DNA from: Halopseudomonas yangmingensis
GTDB taxonomy: Bacteria > Pseudomonadota > Gammaproteobacteria > Pseudomonadales > Pseudomonadaceae
Direction of reading: 5' to 3'
DNA: 64,000 nt
NCBI RefSeq assembly: GCF_900114825.1
Contig: NZ_FOUI01000008.1
Location: 62,001 to 126,000, forward strand
Position numbers and translations under genes: made by a program. Positions 11,601 to 19,453 of the stretch are shown one piece after another; positions within the stretch are counted from its first letter, which is position 1, and each line of letters begins with the position of its first letter. The notes under the pieces are model-generated. The model saw only the letters and a program-made list of their open reading frames with translations, made no database searches and was not told the origin of the DNA.

Positions 11601-11864
11601 GTCATGGCGTGCCACTTGCCCTGCCATGGTCAACCGCAGCAACTTCTCGACTTCTTCGGCAAGCAGAGCGGCGCCGTAGAATTCGACCATCTGCAGGGTT
11701 CCATGCACCTGATGGATGTAACTCAGGCAGAAGCCCAGACGGGTGCTGTCTGCCGGGTTGGCGGCATAATCTTCCAACGCCTGACGCGCCTGATTCAGCG
11801 TTTCGCTGATTTCGCCTTTGACCCAGTCGAGGGCGACATAATCATGCCGATCACCCATACTCAC
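5628..11864 (-). CDS. chpA: ChpA, multi-phosphotransfer hybrid CheA kinase of the Pil-Chp system
   Basis: A 2078-residue hybrid kinase; the P. aeruginosa protein is, as I recall, near 2470, so this form is short. Start is GTG at 11864 overlapping the pilK stop (an ATG at 11858 is the alternative). The N-terminal half is a string of HPt-type modules. His is kept at H51 (IHQVHGTLQMV), H698 (FHTLKGSGRMV), H896 (LHTLKGSAHMAG) and H1195 (LHTLKGGARMAE). The equivalent position is D484 (WLDSVRGGLQML), T1038 (SLTNLADVAADV) and Q1352 (RLQSFVGSARLAG). Then come the CheA dimerisation domain (LEELVNLAGETSIFRGRVEQ), HATPase (MLRNAVDHGIE, GRGVGMDVVNAEVRQLGG), a CheW-like domain (YAIPLNSIEGIV) and a C-terminal receiver (about 1955-2078, LLDIEMPRMDGFEV). 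It should phosphorylate PilG and PilH in response to PilJ. Confidence 0.97.
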   Translation of the reverse strand: MSMGDRHDYVALDWVKGEISETLNQARQALEDYAANPADSTRLGFCLSYIHQVHGTLQMVEFYGAALLAEEVEKLLRLTMAGQVARHDEALEVLMQAILQLPAYLERVQAVRHDLPMALLPILNDVRTARGEKMLSESALFSPGKQVISASPADNRDWQPDQQQSLQLRRLRQAMQMAQAGIVRNQDVASNAEQLVRVFDRLAGFLSHCWQAPVWRVLAGLAEGLQNGGIENGAAIRHLLRQGDRELRGLLEGQAQQDSGTTDELLRNLLFYIAKCPEGSPRIDALKQEYELQALWREDPQQVAASGPGRDVMDSVAEALTEELVLVKDQLDLYVRQDDRSAAPLAELMPQFKRIADTLAMLALGQPRRVMQQQAELLGRLIAGDVAINDAALMDLAGGLLFVEASVQGILGIEPQPSDQAASPAVPEDEPKAHMLAAEDLRAIRQQVINEARSALEQTREAINAYVINQWDKQCLTPACEWLDSVRGGLQMLPLERAADLIAGCRNYLQTELIEAGRVPDWVALDALADVVTSVDYYLERLADDDSERSDGILGMAEDALQGLRGSMSEAAGVTAGVPDSDRQTAVEPPAQPDGEAVQEQPVDTAADDFIFELPADIDDALQEPAEEAVEQPFLQVPAPEPEPPAPAPAEDELDAELLEIFVEEAGEVLETIDQYLPKWAADHEDQRSLTEVRRGFHTLKGSGRMVRALVIGELAWSVENMLNRVMDHSIQPSPELFALIDDVRALMPQLVEDFAASRQQAYPQVGQLSERAAQLARGEAVSLSAVDDEEPADLTQIEQAETPEPVDALPLLLDESFAEEPADTLEEIPEVSAPIVAIQAAETPDESLEIIDPLLLEIFANEAQGHLEQIDLFIDQCRQQGLPRTFSDALQRALHTLKGSAHMAGILPIAMLATPLEKMVKEFKANLVPAGEEQLAILQEASQLIAEGLQQLASAPQRDIAGSQAFLQRLEQSHQRMLSERESSRSDLAEGQGGADLLSIFLTDGIELLLDAADQLADHQAGNGQAPDSEALGQSLTNLADVAADVELPDIERLALGMEQVYRALADGSLALQSALVEALIQSHERLISMMDQVAAHQHVSSPDAELLVLQGLLSHSPVSDQPEFMPATLEQQAAAPTEGGQWSPDEADADAELVEIFLEEANEIIDSATASLQQWLAEPQNLQPVEALQRDLHTLKGGARMAEIRPIGDLSHELEFLYEGLCNQRYQPGADLFALLHACHDQLADMIEGVAAGRHISDGRQLIACIEQWRRNPDAPLLLPGNQPAAVVAPQEEVPATTPAEMPMEFSADGVSGAMLAMFLEEADELLRPCLGLLESDDPASAADLQHRLQSFVGSARLAGQASLAEGAETLATRLHRQEHAHATDVLRQLLGELDALSQMPPAAEPEVAAEEPSVPQPQPQPQQDQPLTAPASTSEMPQGPSLQAVRDMLRKAMEAGSEENAQPARAAVQESVKVAAPLLEELVNLAGETSIFRGRVEQQVSDFGQLLGDMEATIERVRDQLRRLDMETQAQIISRHQDELATGYEDFDPLEMDQYSQLQQLSRSLFESASDLMDLKETLASRSRDAETLLLQQARVNTELQEGLMRTRMVPFERLMPRLRRVVRQVAAELGKQVELEVLNAEGEMDRSVLERMIGPLEHMLRNAVDHGIEKPEQRRAAGKPEQGRIRLDLQRQGGEILLTLTDDGAGIQLEAVRRKAIERGLMAVDAQLSDQEVSQFILEAGFSTAAQVTQISGRGVGMDVVNAEVRQLGGSMSLDSHPGQGSQFNIRLPFTVSVNRALMVYSGDDLYAIPLNSIEGIVRVSGYELEAYYSGDAPPFEYAGKQYELNYLGHLLGTGQQPRLHGQPLPLPVILVRSAEHSVAVQVDALAGSREIVVKTLGRQFAVVPGLSGATILGDGRVVVILDLLAVIRAQQALHLQQIPAANELPAVEQRALRVMVVDDSITVRKVTSRLLERHGMEVVTAKDGLDAIAHLQEAQPDIMLLDIEMPRMDGFEVATLIRHDEQMKDLPIIMITSRTGEKHRERALAIGVDHYLGKPYHEAELLALIERLAGRRD

Positions 11865-12757
11865 TCCAGACTCTCGTTGCTGCTGCGGCGCCTGTAGGCC
11901 TGTATCCGGTCATCCGGCAGCCGCTCCAGCAGGGAATTGTTCCAGTCCATGACCTCACCCAGCCCGATCACCAGTACGCCGCCCGGCACCAATCGCTTGG
12001 CCAGCAGATTGAGCAGGTCGCGACGCCGCCAGCGACGGAAATAGATGAGCAGGTTCTGACAAAAGATCACATCCAGATTGGCAATGGGTGCCTGGGCCAG
12101 CTCCAGCACATTGAGGCGGCTGAAACAGACACGCTGACGCAGACTGTCGACCACCTGGTAACGTCCGCCTTCCACCGCCTGCAGGTAACGTGTTCGTTCC
12201 TGGTCGGTAAGACCATTCAGACGGGCGCCGGAATAATTCCCGACCCGGGCCTGTTCCAGTGCCTTGAGGCTAATATCGGTGGCCCATACGGCAAAACCGG
12301 CATTTTCAGGCACTGCCGAAACAGCATCCGACGCCACCATCGCCAACGAGTAGGCCTCTTCACCGCTCGCGCAACCCAAACTCCAGAGTTGCAGCGGCCG
12401 ACTGGCATCCTCCTGCAAGCGCTGCTGCAGATGCCTGGCAACCCCGTCAAACGACGGACGATGACGCATAAAGCAGGTTTCGCGCACCGTCAGATGATCT
12501 ATCAGTGCAGACCACTCGATAATGCCGGTAACGCCATCGGTCACATATTGGTAATAGGCTTCGTAACCATCGATCTGCAGGCTGCGCATGCGTGCCAGCA
12601 AACTGGTCTGCAAATAGCTGCGGCGCTGCTCGGAGACGCAGACTCCTGTGCGCGCTTCAAGCAATGCCTGCCACTGACGGAACTGTTGGGTATCCATCTC
12701 CGGCAGTTGCTGCAATGACCAGTTCGGCGTTTTCTGCACCCTTTGCCCCTCGCTCAT
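11861..12757 (-). CDS. pilK: PilK, CheR-type chemoreceptor methyltransferase
   Basis: A 298-residue CheR-family protein. The N-terminal helical domain (about 25-95) is followed by the S-adenosylmethionine-binding domain with WSLGCASGEEAYSLAMVA and the late motif NLDVIFCQNLLIYF. It methylates glutamates on the receptor PilJ, the counterpart of ChpB. The stop codon overlaps the chpA start by 4 bp; the gene starts 42 bp downstream of pilJ. All motifs look intact. Confidence 0.95.
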   Translation of the reverse strand: MSEGQRVQKTPNWSLQQLPEMDTQQFRQWQALLEARTGVCVSEQRRSYLQTSLLARMRSLQIDGYEAYYQYVTDGVTGIIEWSALIDHLTVRETCFMRHRPSFDGVARHLQQRLQEDASRPLQLWSLGCASGEEAYSLAMVASDAVSAVPENAGFAVWATDISLKALEQARVGNYSGARLNGLTDQERTRYLQAVEGGRYQVVDSLRQRVCFSRLNVLELAQAPIANLDVIFCQNLLIYFRRWRRRDLLNLLAKRLVPGGVLVIGLGEVMDWNNSLLERLPDDRIQAYRRRSSNESLE

Positions 12758-12799
12758 GCCGGTTTCCGGGTAGCCACCATGGCCACCCGGAGCTCAGTC

Positions 12800-14842
12800 T
12801 CAGCCGTTCTGTTGCGGCAGGGTGAAACCTTCCACCGAGTGGCTCATTTCCTCGGCCAGTTTGGCCAGCTCGCCAATGTTGCGGGCAGTAACCGTGGTGC
12901 CGGCAGAGGTCTGCGAGGTGATTTCCTGAATCACGTTCATGGTGTTGGAAATATGACCGGCAGAGGAGGACTGCTGGCGCGCCGCGTTGGAAATGTTCTG
13001 GATCAGGGCCGCCAGGGTGGTGGATACCTTCTCGATCTCTTCCAGTGCCACACCCGCATCCTGGGCCAGTCGTGCACCACGCACCACTTCGGAGGTGGTC
13101 TGCTCCATCGAGATAACCGCCTCGTTGGTGTCGGTCTGAATGGTTTTTACCAGCGCCTCGATCTGCTTGGTAGCCGCCGAGGAGCGTTCCGCAAGACGCT
13201 GTACTTCGTCCGCTACCACCGCGAAGCCTCGACCGGCATCACCAGCCATCGACGCCTGAATCGCGGCATTCAATGCAAGGATGTTGGTCTGGTCAGCAAT
13301 GTCGTTGATCAGGCTTACGATATCGCCGATCTCCTGGGACGATTCACCCAGTCGCTTGATCCGCTTCGACGTGTCCTGAATCTGCTCTCGAATGGTATCC
13401 ATGCCGGTGATGGTGTTCTGCACCACCTCGTTACCCTTGCCGGCAATGGCTACCGAACGCTCCGCTACCGCCGCCGATTCGGCGGCGTTGGCGGATACCT
13501 GATCGATGGACACAGCCATCTCGTTGATCGCTGCAGAAGCCCCGGCAATTTCCTGGGCCTGGTGATCAGAGGCCTCGGCCAGATGCACCGCAGTATCCTG
13601 GGTTTCCTGGGCAGCCCGGGTCACCTGTACCGCTGTCTGGTTGATGGTCTGTACCAGTGCACGCAGCTGGTCGATCGAGTAGTTGATGGAGTCGGCGATG
13701 GCGCCGGTAAAATCCTCGGTTACCGTCGCTTCTGCGGTCAGGTCACCGTCCGCGAGGTCGGCAATTTCGTCGAGCAGTCGCAGAATCGCTGACTGGTTAC
13801 GCTCGTTGCGCTCGGCCGATTCGATCAGGCGGGAACGGGTTTCACGACTCAACTGCAAACCGATCAGCACAATACTGAGCAGCGCCGCTACCGCCAGCAC
13901 ATAACCGAGCAGGGTATTGATCCAACGACCCTCGGCACGTACCTGCAGGCTGTCGGACAGCGCCGACAGGCTGTCGAGTACCAGCTGGGAGTCTGTGAAG
14001 ATATCGTTGGCGGCGGTACGCACCTGATACAGTTCGGGGGAGGTGAGCAGAATCTCTTCTACCGATTCGGATACGAAAGCGAACAGCTCGGCAATTTCCT
14101 GCAGACGAATCAGTGCTTCGTCATCGGTTACCTGACCAATATTCGCCGCAGGATTGCCCTGCAACATACCCTGCAGAACGCGACCGAAAAGACTTGCGTC
14201 ACGGCCGAAGCTCTCGGCTGCCATTACCGCATCGGTGTCACCTGCCAGTACCCGGTTTACCGAACCGAGAATACGCTCGGCCAGCAGTGACTGACGCTGG
14301 GCGATGGCGACCTGGTCGACCGGCGCACCGGACTCGATCAGCACCTCGACCACCTCTTCATATTCAACCTGCAACTGGGGCACTGTATCGGCAAGGGTAC
14401 GTGCCACTTCATGCAGGCCAAGAACCGTGTCACGGCTGCTGACAATGGCATCGGCATTGCGGCGCATGCGATTCCACAGTTGATCCACGCCCTCGACCTG
14501 CGGGGCCAGTTGCTGCGGAACCGGTGGCAGACCGGTTTCCTCGCGGCCCTGGGTCAGGTAGTCCCAGCGCAACTGGAAATCGTTTCGCGAAGCCTGCAGC
14601 AGATCAAAGGCCTGCGGTGTACCTGTTGCCGCTTCGGTAGCGGATGTCGCGGCCTGCTGTGACAGTACCCGCAGCTCACCGACATGACCCGCATATTCGG
14701 TGTCATTGTTGCTCTGGATGTTCACATACACGAAGTTGATGAACAGCAGCAGCAATGAAAGGATCAGCAGCGCGAACAGTCCGGTGACCGTTCTGTTGCT
14801 GAACATGGTGGCAATCAACTGTTTGTCGAGCTTTTTCATCAT
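12800..14842 (-). CDS. pilJ: PilJ, type IV pilus methyl-accepting chemoreceptor
   Basis: A 680-residue inner-membrane receptor. A short cytoplasmic N-terminus leads to a transmembrane helix at about 18-40 ([20 protein letters not shown]), then a periplasmic PilJ-type helical sensing region to about 305, a second transmembrane helix near 310-330 ([19 protein letters not shown]), a HAMP-like stretch (about 350-405) and a long methyl-accepting signalling coiled coil. The signalling tip is clear ([38 protein letters not shown]). In the characterised system PilJ reports pilus contact and tension to ChpA through PilI/ChpC. Start could also be the next codon, ATG at 14839. Confidence 0.96.
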   Translation of the reverse strand: MMKKLDKQLIATMFSNRTVTGLFALLILSLLLLFINFVYVNIQSNNDTEYAGHVGELRVLSQQAATSATEAATGTPQAFDLLQASRNDFQLRWDYLTQGREETGLPPVPQQLAPQVEGVDQLWNRMRRNADAIVSSRDTVLGLHEVARTLADTVPQLQVEYEEVVEVLIESGAPVDQVAIAQRQSLLAERILGSVNRVLAGDTDAVMAAESFGRDASLFGRVLQGMLQGNPAANIGQVTDDEALIRLQEIAELFAFVSESVEEILLTSPELYQVRTAANDIFTDSQLVLDSLSALSDSLQVRAEGRWINTLLGYVLAVAALLSIVLIGLQLSRETRSRLIESAERNERNQSAILRLLDEIADLADGDLTAEATVTEDFTGAIADSINYSIDQLRALVQTINQTAVQVTRAAQETQDTAVHLAEASDHQAQEIAGASAAINEMAVSIDQVSANAAESAAVAERSVAIAGKGNEVVQNTITGMDTIREQIQDTSKRIKRLGESSQEIGDIVSLINDIADQTNILALNAAIQASMAGDAGRGFAVVADEVQRLAERSSAATKQIEALVKTIQTDTNEAVISMEQTTSEVVRGARLAQDAGVALEEIEKVSTTLAALIQNISNAARQQSSSAGHISNTMNVIQEITSQTSAGTTVTARNIGELAKLAEEMSHSVEGFTLPQQNG

Positions 14843-14922
14843 CTGGCCCCTGCCTGGCCTACCACATGGTCTTGTTGTTTGACTCGGTTTGCCGCGCCAT
14901 CAGCGACGGCGGCCACTGTTGA

Positions 14923-15465
14923 TCAGACGGCGACATCAAGAAATGCCTGATCACGGGCCAGAGCCCGAAAGTTGAAGACGTGCACAGGCGGACGGTCATC
15001 CAGCAGATAACCGCCCACCACAAAAGGTTCGATGTCGGCCGGCAACGTCTGGGCGCCCAGCCGGAAGCCGCTTACCGGGAAATGCTGCATGCCCAGTAAC
15101 TGGTCAACCAGCAAACCGACAAACAGGTCATCGCGATCAAGCACCAGTACTCGCCGCTGCTTGCGCGGAGTCACCACAGAACTGGAAAAGAAGCGAGCAA
15201 GATCAACAACCGGCAGCAGACGGCCACGCACGTTGGCCACGCCACGTACCCAACCTTTAACCCGGGGTAGCGGCGTATATCGTGGCTCATGGAGTATTTC
15301 ACTGACCTCGCCCATAGCCGCGACAAAGTCGCAGCCTGCCAGGCGAAAGCCGATCCCGCTCCAGGTTTCGGACAGCTGCTCCTGAGCCGGAAGACCGGCG
15401 GCCTGACGCCGACACTGTCCGGCCAACGCCTTGAGCAGGTCGAAGGGATGTACTGTCTGTGTCAT
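14923..15465 (-). CDS. pilI: PilI, CheW-like adaptor
   Basis: A CheW-domain protein of 180 residues if started at the ATG at 15465 (MTQTVHPFDLLKALAGQC), which has AGGGAC 4 bp upstream. A longer frame from a TTG at 15498 adds 11 residues but has no comparable ribosome binding site. The CheW fold is seen in GIGFRLAGCDFVAAMGEVSE, PRVKGWVRGVANVRGRLLPV and VLVLDRDDLFVGLLVDQLLG. It links PilJ to ChpA and lies between pilH and pilJ in the conserved operon order. Confidence 0.93.
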   Translation of the reverse strand: MTQTVHPFDLLKALAGQCRRQAAGLPAQEQLSETWSGIGFRLAGCDFVAAMGEVSEILHEPRYTPLPRVKGWVRGVANVRGRLLPVVDLARFFSSSVVTPRKQRRVLVLDRDDLFVGLLVDQLLGMQHFPVSGFRLGAQTLPADIEPFVVGGYLLDDRPPVHVFNFRALARDQAFLDVAV

Positions 15466-15509
15466 GCCGTCCCTGTTCTGATTGTTATGCGGCAGCAAGT
15501 AAGTGTGGC

Positions 15510-15875
15510 TCAGCTGGCCAGAACGCCCTTGAGCGTACTGATCAGCACAGCTTCGTCAACCGGCTTGGTCAGATAGTCTCGGGCACCCTGACGCTTACCC
15601 CAGACCCGGTCGGTTTCCTGATCCTTGGTAGTCACGATGATCACCGGGATCTGGGCAGTTTCCGGATCCTTGGTCAGCTGGCGGGTCGCCTGAAAGCCGT
15701 TCAGTCCAGGCATGACAATGTCCATCAGCACCGCGTCTGGCTTTTCGGCACGCGCCAGGGCAACGCCATCGGCTCCGTTCTCGGCCTTCAGTACCTGATG
15801 ACCGTGCTTTTCCAGCATGCCGGTGAGCTTGTACAGCTCGGTCGGCGAATCGTCGACAACCAGAATTCTGGCCAT
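15510..15875 (-). CDS. pilH: PilH, single-domain response regulator
   Basis: A 121-residue stand-alone receiver domain. Acidic pocket D8-D9, phosphoacceptor D52 (VLMDIVMPGLNGF), the switch Thr in IIVTTKDQETD and Lys in YLTKPVDEAVL are all present. There is no output domain; in the known system PilH and PilG are the two CheY-like outputs of ChpA with opposing or modulating effects on the PilB/PilT motors and on cAMP. It is 38 bp downstream of pilG. Confidence 0.95.
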   Translation of the reverse strand: MARILVVDDSPTELYKLTGMLEKHGHQVLKAENGADGVALARAEKPDAVLMDIVMPGLNGFQATRQLTKDPETAQIPVIIVTTKDQETDRVWGKRQGARDYLTKPVDEAVLISTLKGVLAS

Positions 15876-15913
15876 GTATGTTCTCCCCGCAAAATGAAAT
15901 ATACGCGCAGGAA

Positions 15914-16333
15914 TCAGGCCTGCACGTCTGCCGATTGGGCTTGGGCACCGGACTGCTTGACGTGGGTACGGATGGCGCCAAGCAGCTCCTCCTTGCTGAA
16001 CGGCTTGGTCAGGTACTGGTCAGAACCGACGATGCGCCCCTTGGCCTTGTCAAACAGGCCATCCTTGCTCGAGAGCATGATGACCGGCGTGGAGCGGAAC
16101 GCGCTGTTGTTCTTGATCAGCGCACAGGTCTGATAGCCATCCAGGCGCGGCATCATGATATCGACAAAGATGATGTCCGGATGATTGTCAGCGATCTTGG
16201 CCAGCGCATCGAAGCCATCGACTGCAGTGATCACCGAGCAGCCAACCTTGGTCAGCAATGTTTCGGCAGTTCGACGGATGGTCTTGCTGTCATCAATGAC
16301 CATCACCTTCAGGCTCTCGAAATTTTCTTCCAT
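15914..16333 (-). CDS. pilG: PilG, single-domain response regulator
   Basis: A 139-residue CheY-like receiver with acidic pocket D14-D15, phosphoacceptor D58 (IIFVDIMMPRLDGYQ), SSKDG switch region and YLTKPFSKEEL lysine. It is the first gene of the pilGHIJK-chpABC operon. The 198 bp between its ATG and that of gshB on the other strand must hold divergent promoters; I could not pick a clear sigma-70 site there. PilG promotes pilus extension in the characterised pathway. Confidence 0.95.
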   Translation of the reverse strand: MEENFESLKVMVIDDSKTIRRTAETLLTKVGCSVITAVDGFDALAKIADNHPDIIFVDIMMPRLDGYQTCALIKNNSAFRSTPVIMLSSKDGLFDKAKGRIVGSDQYLTKPFSKEELLGAIRTHVKQSGAQAQSADVQA

Positions 16334-16531
16334 AACACCAGCCCTTTTATTAATTGTGGCGCGCAGCCATCCCGATGCTATCGGGCGCTGCCAATCCCTT
16401 TGCGGCTACTTTTAACACAGTTTTTGCAGCCAATCCATAAAGCAACTCCTGTTCGCGCAAGCCTGCCCTTTTACCTGCTGTGGCGCAAGGGTACACTCGG
16501 CCCACACTGAATTGTGCACTGGAATCTGCTC

Positions 16532-17494
16532 ATGCGAACCCGCCTTGGCATCGTCATGGATCCGATCGACCGGATCAGCTACAAGAAAGACAGCTCGCTG
16601 GCCATGTTGCTGGCCGCCAGCCAGCGCGACTTTGAACTCTTTTACATGGAGCCGCAGGACCTGTATCTGGCCGACGGCCGGGCCATGGGTTGCATGGCGC
16701 CACTGCAGGTACATGCCGACCCGCAGCACTGGTTCGACCTGGGGCCTCAGTCCAGACAACCGCTTGCCGACCTGGATATCCTGCTGATGCGCAAGGATCC
16801 GCCGTTCGACAACGAGTTCCTCTATGCCACCCACATTCTTGAAGCCGCCGAGCGGGAAGGCCTGCTGGTGGTGAATCGCCCGGCCAGCCTGCGCGACTGC
16901 AACGAGAAACTCTTTGCCACCCAGTTTCCGCAATGCACGCCGCCGCTGGTGGTGAGCCGCCGCGCCGATATACTGCGCGCCTTTGCCCACGAACAGCGTG
17001 ATGTGATCCTCAAGCCACTGGACGGCATGGGCGGCTCGATGATCTTCCGCATCCGCGAGAACGACCCGAATCTCAGCGTGATCATCGAAACCCTGACTGA
17101 CCATGGCCAACGCCAGATCATGGCCCAGCGCTACCTGCCGGAGATAGTTGCGGGTGACAAACGCATCCTGATGATCAATGGCGAACCGGTTCCCTACTGC
17201 CTGGCACGCATCCCGCAACAGGGTGAAACCCGTGGCAATCTGGCAGCCGGTGGTCGTGGCGAGGCCCGCCCGCTGAGCGAGCGCGACCGCTGGATTGCCG
17301 ATCAGGTTGGTCCAACCCTGCGCGAGCGCGGTCTGCTGTTTGTGGGGCTGGACGTGATCGGCGACTACCTGACCGAAATCAACGTCACCAGCCCGACCTG
17401 CATACGCGAAATCGATGCCGCCTTTTCCACCGACATCGGCGGGCAACTGATGGACCTGCTGCAGCGAATGCTGGATGCGCGCCACAGCGACTGA
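16532..17494 (+). CDS. gshB: Glutathione synthetase
   Basis: A 320-residue ATP-grasp enzyme joining gamma-glutamylcysteine and glycine to make glutathione. The frame opens at 16514, but family members begin with MxxRLGIVMDPI, so the ATG at 16532 (MRTRLGIVMDPIDRISYKKD) is preferred. Motifs seen: DVILKPLDGMGGSMIFRI (ATP-grasp), MAQRYLPEIVAGDKRI and the C-terminal FVGLDVIGDYLTEINVTSPT. It is the first gene of a plus-strand run continuing into tonB, yqgE, ruvX and pyrRB. Confidence 0.96.
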   Translation: MRTRLGIVMDPIDRISYKKDSSLAMLLAASQRDFELFYMEPQDLYLADGRAMGCMAPLQVHADPQHWFDLGPQSRQPLADLDILLMRKDPPFDNEFLYATHILEAAEREGLLVVNRPASLRDCNEKLFATQFPQCTPPLVVSRRADILRAFAHEQRDVILKPLDGMGGSMIFRIRENDPNLSVIIETLTDHGQRQIMAQRYLPEIVAGDKRILMINGEPVPYCLARIPQQGETRGNLAAGGRGEARPLSERDRWIADQVGPTLRERGLLFVGLDVIGDYLTEINVTSPTCIREIDAAFSTDIGGQLMDLLQRMLDARHSD

Positions 17495-17515
17495 TCTCGA
17501 CACCAGGGAGCACCC

Positions 17516-18400
17516 ATGATCAAGGAAGGCAATACAACAGAAGCCCGTCCGGCAGACCGGCTGGGCTTTACCCTGTTCATTGCCGCAGTACTGCATGCAC
17601 TGCTGATCATCGGCGTGACCTTTACCCAGCCAACTCCGGATACCCGTAGCAAGAGCCTGGAAATAACCCTGGCCACCCAGCCCAGCGAGAAACCACCGGA
17701 GCAGGCCGACTTTCTGGCGCAGCATGACCAGCAGGGAAGCGGCACACTGGATCATCAGGCCGCACCGGAAACGCCGCTGGAGAGCCCGTTCCAAAGCAGT
17801 GAGATAGCCGAAACACTGCCGCAACCGGAAGCCGCAAGCCCGCCACCAACAGAGCAGGAAAAACCGGCCATCGTCAGCAGCAGTCGACCGGCACCCGAGC
17901 AGGTTTCGCGCACACCGCCACCCACGCCTGTCGAGCCGACACCCAGCACCAGTTTCACCCTCGACTCTCTGCGAACCCAGGCCACCGAGATCGCGACACT
18001 CGAGGCACGCCTGAGCGACAGCCGTCAGGAGTATGCACGCCGACCGCGCAAGCACATCATCAACTCGGCCTCGACCATGCGTGACAAGGGCGCTTATTAC
18101 AAAGAGGACTGGCGACGCAAGGTAGAACGGATCGGCAACCAGAACTACCCGGCCGAAGCCCGCAGCCAGCGCATTTATGGCAGCCTGCGCATGCTGGTAT
18201 CGATCAACCGTGACGGCAGCCTGCGCGAGGTCGAAATTCTCGAATCCTCCGGTCATGCCCTGCTGGACGAAGCGGCCCTGCGTATCGTCAGGCTCGGCGC
18301 CCCCTATGCTCCCTTCACTGGCGACCTGGCCGATGTCGACATCCTTGAGATCATCCGCACCTGGCGCTTCGAACCCGGCGACCGCATGTCCAGCCGCTAG
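17516..18400 (+). CDS. tonB: TonB family protein (TonB3-like)
   Basis: A 294-residue protein with one N-terminal transmembrane anchor (about 16-37, LGFTLFIAAVLHALLIIGVT), a Pro/Glu/Gln/Ser-rich periplasmic spacer (about 45-150) and a C-terminal TonB domain (about 200-290: IGNQNYPAEARSQRIYGSLR, SSGHALLDEAALRIVRLGAP, IIRTWRFEPGD). A good AGGGAG precedes the ATG. TonB proteins pass energy from the inner membrane to outer-membrane transporters; no exbB/exbD is nearby. The same position in P. aeruginosa, between gshB and the yqgE homologue, holds tonB3, linked to twitching motility, so a pilus role is an inference from synteny. Confidence 0.9.
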   Translation: MIKEGNTTEARPADRLGFTLFIAAVLHALLIIGVTFTQPTPDTRSKSLEITLATQPSEKPPEQADFLAQHDQQGSGTLDHQAAPETPLESPFQSSEIAETLPQPEAASPPPTEQEKPAIVSSSRPAPEQVSRTPPPTPVEPTPSTSFTLDSLRTQATEIATLEARLSDSRQEYARRPRKHIINSASTMRDKGAYYKEDWRRKVERIGNQNYPAEARSQRIYGSLRMLVSINRDGSLREVEILESSGHALLDEAALRIVRLGAPYAPFTGDLADVDILEIIRTWRFEPGDRMSSR

Positions 18401-18440
18401 CCTGCCGGGCCTTGCCCTGCCGCTACGCAACCCCAATACT

Positions 18441-19016
18441 ATGGGCATGAGCACACTTGAACCGACCTATCTGAAAGACCAGTTTTTGATTGCCATGCCA
18501 CAAATGGCCGATCCGCGCTTTGCCCACAGTCTGATTTATCTGTGCGAGCACAATGCCGAGGGCGCCATGGGCCTGATCATCAACCAGCCCAGCGGCCTGA
18601 ATCTGGGCGACGTGATGCTGCAACTGGTTCCCGATCTGGATATCGTCGGCAACACCGCCGTCCAGCCGGTGTTCAATGGCGGACCTGTACAACCGGAACG
18701 CGGCTTCGTGTTGCATGCCAATGGCCAGCCCTGGCAAGCCACGGTGGAGCTGGGTGTGCTGCAGTTGACCACCTCGCGGGACATATTGCTGGCCATGGCC
18801 CGTGGCGAAGGGCCAAACGCTGCACTACTGGCGCTCGGCTATGCCGGATGGGGCGCCGGCCAGCTGGATCAGGAGCTGGCAGACAACGTCTGGCTAAGCT
18901 GCCCGGCAGACCAGCAAATTCTCTTCAAACTGCCCGCTGACAAGCGCCTGCAAGCGGCTGCCGACAAGCTCGGTATCGACCTCAACCTGCTCAGCAGTCA
19001 GGCAGGCCACGCCTGA
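18441..19016 (+). CDS. YqgE/AlgH family protein (UPF0301)
   Basis: A 191-residue YqgE/AlgH-family protein starting at ATG 18441 or, two codons later, 18447 (MSTLEPTYLKDQFLIAMPQM). The long upstream extension of this frame (to 18177) overlaps tonB and is rejected. Family landmarks are HNAEGAMGLIINQPSGLNL, FNGGPVQPERGFVLH and LGYAGWGAGQLDQELADNVW. The molecular function is unknown; an early link to alginate regulation is the source of the AlgH name. Its stop overlaps the ruvX start (TGATG), consistent with the conserved yqgE-ruvX pairing across proteobacteria. Confidence 0.93.
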   Translation: MGMSTLEPTYLKDQFLIAMPQMADPRFAHSLIYLCEHNAEGAMGLIINQPSGLNLGDVMLQLVPDLDIVGNTAVQPVFNGGPVQPERGFVLHANGQPWQATVELGVLQLTTSRDILLAMARGEGPNAALLALGYAGWGAGQLDQELADNVWLSCPADQQILFKLPADKRLQAAADKLGIDLNLLSSQAGHA

Positions 19017-19453
19017 TGGGTAACATCCGCCGCGCCCTCGGCTTCGACTATGGCACCCGCCAGATCGGCGTTGCCAATGGTCAGTCGCTGACCGGCAACG
19101 CCGAGGAACTCTGCGTGCTGCGCGCTCGCGACGGCGTACCCGACTGGGAACAGCTGGGCCGACTGATCCGTGAATGGCAACCAACTGATCTGGTGATCGG
19201 GCTGCCACTGAACATGGATGGCAGTCCCAGCGAGATGAGCGCCCGCGCCGAAAAATTCGCCCGCCGCCTGCACGGTCGTTTCAACCTGCCGGTACACATG
19301 GTCGACGAGCGGCTGTCCACCTTTGAAGCAAAATCCAGCCTGCGCGAGGCAGCCCGCTCGCCAGGCAGCTATCGTGAACAACCGGTTGACGGCCTGGCCG
19401 CAGCGCTACTGCTGCAGTCTTGGCTGGCCAGCCTTGATGAGGAAAGCGCATGA
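19016..19453 (+). CDS. ruvX: RuvX/YqgF, putative pre-16S rRNA nuclease / Holliday junction resolvase
   Basis: A 145-residue RNase H-like nuclease. The first catalytic Asp lies in [19 protein letters not shown], followed by [20 protein letters not shown], the [11 protein letters not shown] motif and an Asp in the C-terminal [15 protein letters not shown] helix. The family is thought to trim the 5' end of 16S rRNA and was first proposed as a Holliday junction resolvase. It overlaps yqgE by 1 bp and pyrR by 4 bp, so it is translationally coupled on both sides. Confidence 0.95.
   Translation: MGNIRRALGFDYGTRQIGVANGQSLTGNAEELCVLRARDGVPDWEQLGRLIREWQPTDLVIGLPLNMDGSPSEMSARAEKFARRLHGRFNLPVHMVDERLSTFEAKSSLREAARSPGSYREQPVDGLAAALLLQSWLASLDEESA

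Noticed and set aside
16412-18454. 680-codon open frame on the minus strand
   Set aside because: It is antisense to gshB and tonB, both well supported; translation is low complexity with no motif.
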